From positions 3,575,501 through 3,639,500 of the forward strand of contig JAFMOC010000023.1 of assembly GCA_019802505.1 (NCBI GenBank): DNA of 64,000 nucleotides, written 5' to 3'. A program made the translations under genes and the position numbers. Below are positions 22,190 through 31,929 of this stretch, in pieces (positions within the stretch are counted from its first letter, which is position 1; each line of letters starts with the position of its first letter). Under the pieces are notes generated by a model that saw only the letters and a program-made list of their open reading frames with translations, was not told where the DNA came from and did not search any database. The DNA comes from Corydoras sp. C115. Lineage: Eukaryota > Chordata > Actinopteri > Siluriformes > Callichthyidae.

Positions 22190-22412
22190 CGTTACAGTTA
22201 CATTTGGTCAGTAAGCTGATGATAATTTCATCCAAATTGACTCACAAGTATCCCAACTTGGTTGGGGTCAGAACACAGCACCTCTGAAGCAATGAGGGTT
22301 AAGGGTCTCGCTCAAGGACCCATATTCATAACTTTAGTAGACCTGGGATTTGAACCCACAACATTCAGATTGATAGCCCAGCACCCTAACCACTGAGTCA
22401 CCACGCCCAAAA
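22190..22412 (-). repeat. SINE family C copy
   Basis: Box B-like GGTTCAAATCCCAGGTC and CTTGAGCGAGACCCTTAACC on the minus strand, with a partly lost tail. Confidence 0.6.
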
Positions 22413-22691
22413 GTATGTTTAATGACATAGTATGGACAAATTATGTTTAATAAACCCATCCACAAATTTAGATTAGCATATATAAAGATGTTTTAATCAA
22501 TAAGCTCCAGTTATTTAAAATATATAGATCATTATTTTGTTTTTCTTTTAGATCATCATTATTCTTCTTCAATAAATGTTTTTATCAGTAAATCTGACTG
22601 TCATTTTGCACATTTGCTTCATTTATTGTTGAGTAACTAATAGCTTAGCACACTACATTTAACCTCTAACCATGTTACAATGACAAATTTA

Positions 22692-23337
22692 TTCATTATC
22701 TTTTGCTTAATCCTTTACTTGGGTCACGAGGGGGGTGCCCATCAGGGGAGATACACCCAGGACAGAGCACTAATCTATCTCTGTGCACACACTGACTCAT
22801 TTACATACACAGATCATATAGGGACAATTTAGAGCATCCAATTCAACTTGAATCCATGTCTTTGGACTGTAGGAGGAAAATGGAGAACCAGGAGGAAACT
22901 CATACGGACACAGGGAGGACATGGAAACACCACCCAGATTGGGATTCAAACTTGGATTCCCATGACTGAGAGGCGAACACGCTAAATACTAAGCCACCGT
23001 GACACCACAATGACATTTATTTTTTTACAAATAAGTAGAAAACACATGACATTCACTCATTCATTACCTTCCATTTAATTCTCTGATAGGGTCATGCCGG
23101 TTTTGGGTGCTAGGCAGAGCCAGGACACCCAGGACAGAGCCAATCCATCACTGGGCACACTCACTCACACATACATACATAAACACACACTATATGGCAC
23201 AATTTAGAGTTTTTTGGACTGTGGGTGGAAACAGGAGACCTCGGAAGAAAACCCATACAGACACGGGGAGAACATGAAAACTCCACCAGGATAGGGATTC
23301 AAACCAGGACGTGCTAACCACTACGCCACCGTGCTGC
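22692..23337 (-). repeat. Two SINE A copies in tandem
   Basis: Diverged minus-oriented copies at about 22692-23010 and 23056-23337. Both keep the GGAAACTCCACC and CACGGTGGC-type blocks. Confidence 0.65.
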
Positions 23338-23662
23338 TGACAATGACAAATATTTTTTATTTTTAAATAATTTAAAAAACACATGATATATGACCCTTAT
23401 TTAATTTTAACTAGTAAAAGAAGAAAAAACGTTTATGTCCTGAAATCTGATCTGGAATCAGGTTGGTACAACGGGTTGTAGCTTCTGAGTAGTTAAGCTA
23501 CTTTTGCCATATTTGTGTAACTTAGCTTGATATTTTTATGGGTGATAGATTTTATGTTGTGAAGCTTCATTTATTGTTGAGTAACTAATATCTTAGCTAA
23601 CTACATTTTATAACTAGCTTGCTCAACTCTGCCTACATATTTAAACCAACATTATTCTTTCA

Positions 23663-24028
23663 TTGAGTCATTATCTTCCACTTTATCCTATATTAGGGTC
23701 GCGGGGGGGGGGGGGGGGGGTTCCACATGCCCATCCAGGGGAGAACGTTTCGGCCGCTGGGCAGATACACCCAGGACAGGGCGCCAATCTATCGCTGGGC
23801 ACACACTCACACACACAGACACGCACACAAACACACTCTACATGGGGCAATTTGGAGAACTCAATTAACTTGATCCATGTTTTGGACTGTGGAAACCGGA
23901 GAACCCGGAGGAAAGCCACGTGGACACGGGGTAGAACATGGAAACTCCACCCAGATGGGGATTCGAACCGGGAATCCATAGTGCTGAGAGGAGAACGTGC
24001 TAACCACTAAGCCACCGTGCCGCCCTAA
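23663..24028 (-). repeat. SINE A copy with poly-G run
   Basis: Nearly full-length and little diverged; a run of about 18 G near 23702-23720. The head GGCGGCACGGTGGCTTAGTG ends at about 24027. Confidence 0.78.
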
Positions 24029-24521
24029 ACCAACATTATATCTCAGTAAAACATCTAACATTTCAGTGTTAAGACACATTTCTCATACCTGCAATTATTT
24101 GTGGAATTTTAAATGTTCTTCTGACAATCTGCAAAAGTGTTCTGGAACTCAACCTGAGCTTAGCTGAACACACTTGACCTAACGTTCTTAGTAACCCTCT
24201 TTTAGTGATTGCTATGACAACCACCACTTTCAACACTCCAAAGTTATTGGGAAGCTTTAAAAAATATGTGGCCATGACAAGAAATAGGCCATGAATTTGG
24301 TAGCCATTGTAGCACATGTGAACATTTATTAACCACGAAGTCACATACACAACTTTAACCTTGGCACCTTAAAATGCCCCCCGCCGAACCTCCATGTGGT
24401 GCCCAAAAGTATGTGGACGCCACATCACGCCACAATAATGTTCTACCATTATACTCTGTTGACAGTAGAGGATTTAGAAAACCTAGAAATTTTTATTTAT
24501 TAGGTTAATTTGTTGTTTTGA

Positions 24522-24835
24522 GGGCGGCACGGTGGCTTAGTGGTTATCACGTCTGCCTCTCAGCACTAGGGATTCCCGGTTCCCAAGTTTCCATGTTCTC
24601 CCCATGTCTGCGTGGGTTTCCTCCGGGTTCTCCGGTTTCCTCCCACAGTCTAAAAACATGGATCAAGTCAATTGAGTTCTCCAAATTGCCCCATATAGAG
24701 TGTGTATGCGTGTGTGTCTGTGTGAGTGAGTGTGTGCCCAGCGATAGATTGGCGCCCTGTCCTGGGTGTATCTGCCCAGTGCCCGAAACGTTCTCCCCTG
24801 GATGGGCATGGGGAACCCCCCCGCGACCCTAATAT
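24522..24835 (+). repeat. SINE A copy, split by an LTR element
   Basis: A plus-oriented copy that continues at 26688-26717 (GATAATGAATGAATGAAT tail). The join is the 5-bp AATAT target duplication of the LTR element, so the SINE was in place first. Confidence 0.8.
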
Positions 24836-25040
24836 TGTAACAGGTGCCTAGGGCACCTGTCACCTGTTTTATGTTTAATGTCACTAGTCATTTGTACCTC
24901 TTGTTTTGTGGTGTTACTGCACCTTTAATAAACCCGTTCTCTGCTACCTGCGTGCCTGGCTCCCTTCAGTGCGTGTAGACGCGGCGACTCTGCACTTCCT
25001 ATGCGCATCCGCTTTATTCCTGAGGTAGAACACCATGACA

Positions 25041-25450
25041 GAACGACCAGCCAGGCAATTTGGGGAGTCCAAAGCCCAGGTAAGCTTATTTCAAAATTTT
25101 TCTTTGCGGGCGCGTTCCGCCATTTCCGCGAGTGCGCCGCTATGCGCAGCCCGCCGTCCCGGAGCCGTAAGGAAGGCTCTAACAGTGTAATGTCGGAGTG
25201 TTATGATTCCGATGATGAGTGGTTATGGAGGTATGGGTACGAAGCGCTCTGCGCTGAGGAGGGTCTGGACCTGGTTCAGATATCCGATGATGAGGCGGGC
25301 GAGTCATACCTGTATGGGCATATTCTGCCCATACGAACCCTCCTCAACTCTGAGGAGTTCTGGACGGACGCTCCGGTCCAGCTTGTGAAAACCCCCGTGG
25401 CGAAATCCAGATGCAGAGCGCGCCGGCGCGGTGCTAAAAGTGGTTGCTGA
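25041..25450 (+). CDS. Acidic/basic open frame of the LTR element, unknown function
   Basis: A 149-codon frame (25001-25450) runs from inside the 5' LTR through the unique part of the element. Its distinctive middle is acidic (SECYDSDDEWLW, QISDDEAGESY) and its end is basic (KSRCRARRRGAKSGC). No family is recognised. In another frame an ATG spanning the LTR end starts a short peptide MTERPARQFGESKAQ followed by a donor-like GTAAGC, so splicing is possible. It may be a leftover gag-like or captured sequence. Confidence 0.3.
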
Positions 25451-25699
25451 GCGCGGTACGTGTGCTTCGGGGCAGTCCCGTGACGCATCCGTGCCGGACC
25501 GCGCTGTGTCTGGATCGCGCTGCGAGGGGGTGGTACCGGAGCCGACACTAGGGGGGGTAAATGTGGATACATGTGGCGTGAGTGTGGTGTGTCCCCCTGT
25601 CTCGTGTGTCCAGTCCGTCTTCCCCATGTCAGATATGTCTTTGTGTTTGGGCAATGCGGTGGGGGTGTACCTCTACTGTGTGCAGGATGGCGTTTCCAA

Positions 25700-26360
25700 G
25701 GTGGAGGTTCACCCAGCGGGGGTGCCCGTCGAGGTCCAGCCAGCGTGCGAACCCGCTGAGGTCCAGCCAGCGTGCGTGCCCGCCAAGGTCCTGCCAGTGT
25801 GTGAACCCGCCAAGGTCCTGCCAGCATGCGTGCCCGCCGAGGTCCTGCCAGCGCGCGAACCCATCCCGAAGTCCAGGGGCGTCACGCCGCCAATCCCGAA
25901 GTCCAGGGGCGTCACGCCGCCCATCCCGAAGTCCAGGGGCGTCACGCCGCCCATACCGATGCCCAGGGGCGTCACGCCGCCCAGCCCGAGGTCCAGGGGC
26001 GTCACGCCGCCCAGCCCGAGGTCCAGGGGCGTCACGCCGCCCAGCCCGAGGTCCAGGGGCGTCACGCCGCCCAGCCCGAGGTCCAGGGGCTGCACGCCGC
26101 CCAGCCCGAGGTCCAGGGGCCGCACGCTGCCCAGCCCGAGCAGCAGGGGCCGCACGCCGCACGCCCCGCCACCAGGGGCCGCACGCCGCCCAGCCCGAGC
26201 TGCAGGGGCCGCACGCCGCCCAGCCCGAGCATCAGGGGCCGCACGCCGCACGCCCCGCCACCAGGGGGCGCCCGCCTCGCCATGCCGCCAGGGGGCGCCC
26301 GCCTCGCCATGCCGCCAGGGGGCGTCCGCCTCGCCATGCATCCAGAGGGCGTGGCCAACT
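25700..26360. repeat. GC-rich 30-bp minisatellite inside the LTR element
   Basis: At 25859-26150 about ten copies of a 30-bp unit (CCCGAGGTCCAGGGGCGTCA plus CGCCGCCCAG). On either side are 30-39-bp variants built on CCCGCCGAGGTCCTGCCAG and GCCGCCAGGGGGCG motifs. The unit is a multiple of three and nearly stop-free, so several frames on both strands stay open for 200-350 codons. These Pro/Arg/Gly-rich frames are treated as by-products. Confidence 0.9.
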
Positions 26361-26719
26361 CCTCGTCCGCCGTGGGCGTCCACCGGAGGGCGCCCGCCAA
26401 GCCCTACTCAGGGAGGGTGGAGGACCCCCCACCCCGGACTGTTATTTTTTTTTCTTGGTCGCGTCTCCTAGGGCACCTGTCACCTGTTTTGTGGGCACCT
26501 GTCACCTGTTTTGTGTTTAATGTCACTAGTCATTTGTACCTCTTGTTTTGTGGTGTTACTGCACCTTTAATAAACCCGTTCTCTGCTACCTGCGTGCCTG
26601 GCTCCCTTCAGTGCGTGTAGACGCGGCGGCTCTGCGCTTCCTATGCGCATCCGCTTTATTCCCGAGGTAGACTACCGTGACAAATATAGGACAAAGTGGA
26701 AGATAATGAATGAATGAAT

Positions 26720-26930
26720 TTGTTGTTTTGACATATTTCGGGTGTTTTTTCTCACTTTTTTCTCTCCAACAACATTATTCCTTTATTCCACACCAGTGTA
26801 TCTAAACTTTTCAGACAAAGTACTACCCATTATCAAACCAAATCTTTTAAGTACCACCCATGTTTTTCATGACGTAACAACATATGGCAACCATCAATTA
26901 GGTTGAATTGATGGGTTTGAATCACGTTTT
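26720..26930. other. Unannotated intergenic DNA
   Basis: No gene or repeat identified. Confidence 0.4.
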
Positions 26931-26934
26931 CCTT

Positions 26935-27350
26935 ATTAAGCCCTGCACGCCCTTCCGTCCCCGCCAGTTAGTTTTGAGCCAAGCCTGTGCTACGCCCCGA
27001 CTACACCAGCTCCCATCACTGCCTCACCTCGCCTTGTTTTGCCTCGCCCTGTGTGCACCTCGTCTCGTTTGTTCTGTGTTTTGTGTGTGCAGCTCATCGC
27101 CTGCCGTCACTACCACTCAAGCTTCCTTCAATCTAGTCACTCCGGATTGGGACACGACGCCGGCTGACGTCAGGCCAAGTCATACGCCGCGTCTCCATGT
27201 CATCACGCACTTCCTCGTGTTGCCTCCATTGTGTCGTTGCTCCCTAAGTACTGTATACCCTGTGTGTCTGGAAATAAACATGGTTTTGATTTTCATCTCC
27301 GTTCTCAGTCTGAATCGTCTCCAAGTAGCGAATCCACCCCGACCGTAACA
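26935..27350 (+). mobile_element. Probable solo LTR
   Basis: A pyrimidine-rich, CpG-containing block ends with AAATAAACATGG (poly(A) signal near 27272) and a terminal CCGTAACA. It abuts the middle of a SINE A fragment. The left end and target duplication were not resolved. Confidence 0.4.
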
Positions 27351-27357
27351 ATGTAGG

Positions 27358-27515
27358 GTTCTCCGGTTTCCACCTACAGTCAAAAAACTTGGATTCAAGG
27401 TTAATCGAGTGCTCTAAATTGCCATTTATAGTGTGTGTGTTTGTATGTATGTCTGTGTTACTGAGTGACTGAGTGTGTGCCCAGCAAAAGATTGGCGCCC
27501 TGCCTTAAATGAGTT
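27358..27515 (+). repeat. SINE A fragment
   Basis: Body and (GT)n part in plus orientation, without head. Confidence 0.6.
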
Positions 27516-28794
27516 TATCGAAACCAAAAATGCTATTAAACTGGTCTTTTGTGACATAATCTAGTCTGGTTTTCGAAATAAACACCGATCATGTTTCCGG
27601 TTTCGCTAACAATCAAATCCCTCCATCTAGTGGCAAAATTTCAGAATGCAGTTAGTAAACTATATCGGGAAATAAAATGTATTGAATATACATACCATTA
27701 TCTAGTGTACCACATTGGGCTACCACAGTTCTATACCACTGTTCTACACCTTCAAACACACAAATTGACTATCATGCAAATTAGGTGTCGATGTCATTTC
27801 GCAACTTCTAGCAATTTTCAGGACAGCCAATAGCTATTTTCCTTACTGAGAAGTTAGGAACACTTACTCCCACCAGTGTTGCCAAATTTGTAGCAATATA
27901 TAACAAATTTGTCGCTATATTTAGCGAGTTTTCAGACCCTCTAGAGACTTATTATTGTAACAAGCGACTAGCGACAAATCTAGTGACATTTTATAGTGTT
28001 ATTGAAGACTTTTGTAGACTCTGAAGTGAACACACATGTTCCACAACACTCTCAGTGCTCAGTTGCACAGTCAGAGCAGACTCACATCGCTCCACGTCCA
28101 CACTGTAACTGATCTGCGTATGCCCAAAACTGCCTCTGATGCCACCCCTTAATTACAGAGTGAAATGTGAATATAAATATATTTATCTTACACAGTGTAT
28201 GCCTCTATGTAAAAATCTAAACGTCTAACTAGCTAACAAAAATTTGATTTAGGGTGGTTTTTACTCACTTTTTTCTATCTCGCAATGTATATTTCTTATC
28301 CACGCAAATTAATTATTTATTTAAAAAATAGCAAATTAGGCACTGGTGTCATTTTGTGACTTCTAGCTACTTCTTGGACAGCCATTAGCTACGTTCCTTA
28401 CTGAGGAGTTAGCAAAAGTGACTCCCGCTAGTTTCAGTGTTGAACGTGTGTGTTAAAGGATATTTTGTCCTAGTCCAGTTCTGATGGTACATGATTTAAA
28501 ATATTGTACTTGTAATATTGTTGTACTTAGGCCATGACCACCGCAGGCTGACTCCTATTGAGCGGGGCAAGCTCAGCAATGATATGTGTTATTTTGTGCC
28601 GTGTTGTAAGTTAAGGGCTGATCAACAAAGCAATTAGTCAAATTTAAAGCTTAGAAGGTTTTATTACTAATAAACACATTATGTTATAATGTGCAGTTAA
28701 TTAAATCTTTTTAATAAAATCTATTTGTTTGGAGTGTGCAGCAATAAGTAAAAATAAATAAATTAAGAACATAATGTAACTTAAAGTGCATAGG
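27516..28794. other. Intergenic DNA, mostly unrecognised
   Basis: About 27880-28460 has repeated CTAGCGACAAATCTAGTGAC- and TTCTAGCTACTTCTTGGACA-like blocks that suggest a decayed transposon. No coding exon was seen. Confidence 0.35.
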
Positions 28795-28934
28795 ATAACG
28801 GAGAACCGGGAGGAAACCAACACAGACACAAGGAGAACATGGAAATTCCATCTAGATCCTAGATCGGGATTCGAACCTGGATCCCCAGCGCTGAGAGGCA
28901 AATGTGCTAACAACTAAGCCACCATGCTACCCAT
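28795..28934 (-). repeat. SINE A fragment
   Basis: Minus-oriented head half with box B-like GGTTCGAATCCC. Confidence 0.65.
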
Positions 28935-28961
28935 TTACTTTATCTATATATATATATAAAG

Positions 28962-29240
28962 GCTAGTCATAAAGGGCTTGTGGTGAAGGAACCAGTCTTG
29001 TGATCTGAAGGTCCCTGGGTTGATTCCTGATCCCACCAAGAACCATGCCTAAAGTGCGCATGGGCAAGACCTGACCCCAATTGCTCCCCAGTCACGTATT
29101 CAAGGCTGCCCACCACTCCGGGCATGTGTGCTCACTTCACCAGTGTGTGTATTTCACTGTACGGCTGGATCAAATGTGGAGGACAAATTCCTTTCCACTT
29201 GCTGTTCCTTATTTTAGGCAACATAAATCACTTTATCACT
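28962..29240 (+). repeat. tRNA-derived SINE, family D
   Basis: Plus-oriented: head GGCTTGTGGTGAAGGAACC, box B-like GGGTTGATTCCTG, then CCCCAGTCACG, TGTGCTCACTTCACCAGTGT and a TAAATCACTTTATCACTT end. A minus-strand copy lies at 48790-49055 and a fragment at 62865-63000. Confidence 0.7.
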
Positions 29241-29312
29241 TCCATATATATACTGCAGACACTGCTTAGTTGAGAGGGCCTTCTGGAAAAGCATCATTTC
29301 AGCGCCACACCC
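29241..29312 (-). mobile_element. LINE 3' non-coding end, cut by a provirus
   Basis: Reverse complement of the LINE 3' region found on the plus strand at 15290-15360 (GCATCATTTCAGCGCCACAC). It continues at 38299, directly after the 3' LTR, showing that the retrovirus inserted into this LINE. Confidence 0.75.
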
Positions 29313-29855
29313 TGAAGAAAATACAAACAGACCATCAGTTCAAAGTTCAGTAAATGTGGCTGCGTGGCGACTGGGGAGGTGGGCGAGGATTGAATGGACG
29401 AATGACAGTTGAAGGCAGGGTGTCAGCCTGACCTTAAACCAACATACTCCCCTAAAATGTGCACGTTCAGCACGTCCATTCCAGGAACTGAGACATCAGA
29501 CCTGGTAAATGAGGCTCATAGACGCCTAATTGTCAACAACCCCCCTAGAAGAAAGGACAGCGTGGTCATCTTTAAGGTGCCCTCGACCTAGCTGAAAACA
29601 CCAGACATAGGGGTGGGTTTATAGGATAAATAGGGGTAGAAACTGGACTTCTGGACTCTGGCTGGGGAGAGGGTTTTTTTTTGCTTTGCGGGAGTCAGAG
29701 TCGACCGCGGTCTTGGGCTTGTTTTGGAAGAACACACTTTTATCTTGGTTTGTCTTAAATAAACCGCTTGATTCGAGCATCTACTAAAAGTCTGCCTCGT
29801 GGTCTATGGTCGCCTCCGGAAAAAGGTTCATCGTGGAAATTGAGATTTCCTAACA
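29313..29855 (+). repeat. Provirus 5' LTR
   Basis: Begins TGAAGAAAATAC and ends TTCCTAACA. It contains a TTTATAGGATAAATAGG TATA-like stretch near 29608-29625 and the poly(A) signal AATAAA at 29758-29763, giving a U3-R-U5 layout. A 60-codon open frame inside it appears identically in the 3' LTR and is not considered a gene. Confidence 0.95.
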
Positions 29856-29857
29856 GT

Positions 29858-29875
29858 TGGTAGCAGAGGAATGGT
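29858..29875 (+). promoter_or_regulatory. Primer binding site, tRNA-iMet type
   Basis: TGGTAGCAGAGGAATGGT begins two bases after the LTR. It is complementary to the 3' end of vertebrate initiator methionine tRNA except for one extra A in the GGATGG part. Confidence 0.8.
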
Positions 29876-30129
29876 CGGAGACGGCGTGGACTGCAATGCA
29901 GAGAATTGATCCCATTGAATAAATGGTTGATGATTCCAACGATAAGGCTTACGCGGTACTCACAGGCCGGCCAATAAAGTAAGGACCTTTTGATCCTATA
30001 TTTAGATGAATATTATATGTAGATGTGAGTGGTGGGTAAGCCCAAGTTGGAATGTGAATTAAATTAATGCAATTGGAATGGTAAATTGAATTTAAGTTGT
30101 TTTGAGTTGAAGTGTTTTCTTCCAAGACT

Positions 30130-30245
30130 TTGTGGCTTTGTGGCTTTGTGTATTGTGGTGTATTGCGGTGTATGTCAGTGCATTGCGGTGTATTGCGGTA
30201 TATTGTAGTGTATTGTGTTGTATTATATTGCATAATATTGGGAAA
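30130..30245 (+). repeat. Short tandem GTATTGCGGT-like repeats in the provirus leader
   Basis: Around ten imperfect copies of a 9-11-bp unit such as GTATTGCGGT and GTATTGTAGT lie between the primer site and gag. Confidence 0.7.
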
Positions 30246-30382
30246 TTGTTGAATGCTGGGTTTAACTTAAAATTAAAGGTCATGACCAGGGGATTCTGAG
30301 GATCCCATAGTTGCGTTACTGAGGCGAACGGGGTCGCAACCTGTGTGTGCTCAGTCGCGGACTGGCCCGTCTCAAAAGCCGT

Positions 30383-30541
30383 TTGGATAATTCCTCCAGG
30401 TTATATACCTAAAAAGGGGGAGTACTAATGTACGTATATTGGATAGTTCCTCCAGGTTATATACCTAAAAAGGGGGAATACTAATATACGTGTATTGGAT
30501 AATTCCTCCAGGTTATATACCTAAAAAGGGGGAATACTAAT
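30383..30541 (+). repeat. 56-bp direct repeat, three copies, provirus leader
   Basis: Units start at 30383, 30439 and 30495 (TTGGATAATTCCTCCAGG...). The first two spacings are exactly 56 bp; the third copy is slightly shorter. Each contains ACCTAAAAAGGGGG. Confidence 0.9.
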
Positions 30542-30574
30542 AATCGGGGGTTGGACGCTAAATGATTCACAGTG

Positions 30575-30790
30575 TACTGGTAGGTAAATTGGCAAGTTGA
30601 TTGGGTTCAAGACCCAAAAGCCATACAGTGTCTCGGTAGGTAAATTGGTCAAGGTGATTGGGTTCAAGACCCAAAAGAACCGTAAATTAAAGTCTTAATA
30701 GGTCAAGGTGATTGGGTTCAAGTCCCAAAATACCTGTAAATTAAATCTCAGTCCTGGTGGAACTGCTCCCAGGGGGTTCAAGTCCCATCT
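30575..30790 (+). repeat. Repeated T-arm-like hairpins in the provirus leader
   Basis: Three copies of a perfect 5-bp stem and 7-base loop: TTGGG-TTCAAG(A/T)-CCCAA at 30601-30617, 30658-30674 and 30712-30728. A fourth looser copy (GGG-TTCAAGT-CCC) is at 30774-30786. The first three sit in a roughly 55-60-bp repeat that also contains GGTCAAGGTGATTG. The shape and loop match a tRNA T arm, but no A box or acceptor stem accompanies them. Confidence 0.75.
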
Positions 30791-31128
30791 GCAGAGCGTC
30801 CCAGGCGGGGCTTATAATTTTAAATAGACGCTTGTATGCGCGAGTGTGTGTCAGGAACCCAGATACAAAAAATTGTTACCGTTTGGACAGTTCTGGTGGG
30901 TTGATCCCTAAGAACAAAATTACTGTTTGTTTAAAGTTGTTTAAAGTTTGTTTTAAGTCAAAGCACTGTGCGCGCGGGTGTAACTGAAATAGAGTCTAAG
31001 TCAAACTCAGCATACAGCAATAAAGCAGCTGCATTTGTGTGACATTGTTTGGCTCGTGGACGCACGAGAGAGGTTGGATTGAGGTTGTTGGGTGTGTGTG
31101 TGTGTGTAAGCTTGTGTGTTCAGTAAGT

Positions 31129-31461
31129 ATGGGGGGTTTGACTGCTGGTAAGGTAAAAAATGAAGTAGTGAGGCGAGTAAAAGAAACGAATCCGGTTGCG
31201 AAACGCGAGAAGGTGGCGAAGAAGGTTGAGAACATGTTTAATGAATGGTGTGGTGCGGGGCTGTACCCCATCGATGCTGCCCCGCCGTTGGGCAAGGATG
31301 GACGTGATCATTTGTTGTCTGTAATGCAAAAGAAAGTTGATACTGCAGAAGAGTGGGCAAAGGGTGCGCGTGGGTTGAGTAAGGTGGGGGCTAGAATAAG
31401 GGCTACAAAGGCAGAGAATGAGCAGGGGTTAATAAGACTGCAAGTACGTAGAGTCAACTGA
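31129..31461 (+). pseudogene. gag N-terminal region (matrix-like), truncated
   Basis: The first ATG of the gag frame gives MGGLTAGK, a glycine-2 myristoylation-type start as in retroviral matrix proteins. It is followed by a lysine-rich helical region. The frame stops at 31461 after about 110 codons, far short of a full Gag (usually 400-600 residues). Further gag pieces lie downstream in other frames, so it is counted as broken. Membrane targeting of the assembling particle would be the ancestral role. Confidence 0.75.
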
Positions 31462-31474
31462 GGAGAAGCAGGAA

Positions 31475-31702
31475 GTGAAGCAGGAACCCATTCCTACTAC
31501 GACCCCTCCTCCCTACACACCTCCCACTACTAGCTCCCCTCCCATATGCCCAACCGCCCTTCCTAGTGTTAATGTTATACCTGCCCTGTACCCTGTCCTG
31601 CGCTCAAACAAGCAAGACCGTAGAATCACAACACAATCTCATGAGTGTAAAATAGGGGTGCTTTTGTCCGGGGGTTACGGGGTCCAGAAATTGATGCCAT
31701 GA
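31475..31702 (+). pseudogene. gag middle remnant with PPPY late motif
   Basis: A frame of about 75 codons with a proline/threonine-rich stretch TTTPPPYTPPTT. PPxY is a late-domain motif that recruits host WW-domain ubiquitin ligases for budding. A recognisable capsid region does not follow; it appears to be deleted or too diverged to see. Confidence 0.6.
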
Positions 31703-31926
31703 AAAAGACCTTGGTTGAATTGGTACAAAAAGTGGGGCTCTCTGAGTCCGACACTGTTGTGAGACCCAAGAATGGGGGACACAACAACACAATGGGAAGG
31801 CGGGAGTGTTATTCGTGTGGCCGACTGGGACATTTCGCAAGAGAATGCCCACAGCGCGAGAAAGGGAGCAGAAGAGGAAGCAGAGGTCCACCCCGGGGTT
31901 ACCGCCCCGGACCCAACCACCAATGA
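31699..31926 (+). pseudogene. Nucleocapsid remnant with one CCHC knuckle
   Basis: A 75-codon frame begins with ATG. CYSCGRLGHFARECP (31807-31851) is a classic CX2CX4HX4C zinc knuckle that binds genomic RNA, followed by an Arg/Gly/Pro-rich basic tail. The protease-polymerase frame overlaps it in another frame, as expected at a gag-pol junction. Only a single knuckle, as in gamma-like viruses. Confidence 0.85.
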
Positions 31927-31929
31927 CGC

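Larger units (their letters stand above)
24836..26682 (+). mobile_element. Short LTR retrotransposon, non-autonomous
   Basis: 5' LTR 24836-25040 (TGTAAC...ATGACA) and 3' LTR from about 26456-26467 to 26682 (ending GTGACA) share nearly all their sequence, including the AATAAA at 24927-24932. A 5-bp target duplication AATAT flanks the element (24831-24835 and 26683-26687). The inside is only about 1.4 kb, GC-rich, and has no reverse transcriptase or integrase. A tRNA primer site starting TGG is not seen right after the LTR. It must be moved by enzymes from another element. Confidence 0.85.

Noticed and set aside
25859..26150. CRISPR-like regular repeats
   Set aside because: Units are contiguous without unique spacers, in a vertebrate genome, inside an LTR element.
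25276..26620. Several Pro/Arg/Gly-rich frames of 100-350 codons on both strands
   Set aside because: All come from one 30-bp minisatellite without stop codons; being open in opposing frames argues against a real protein.
29409..29591. 60-codon frame repeated identically at 37854-38036
   Set aside because: It is LTR sequence present in both LTRs of one provirus; no similarity to a protein and no sign of selection.
30599..30790. Possible tRNA genes
   Set aside because: Only T-arm-like hairpins exist; no A box, anticodon arm or acceptor stem, and no pol III terminator in a suitable place.
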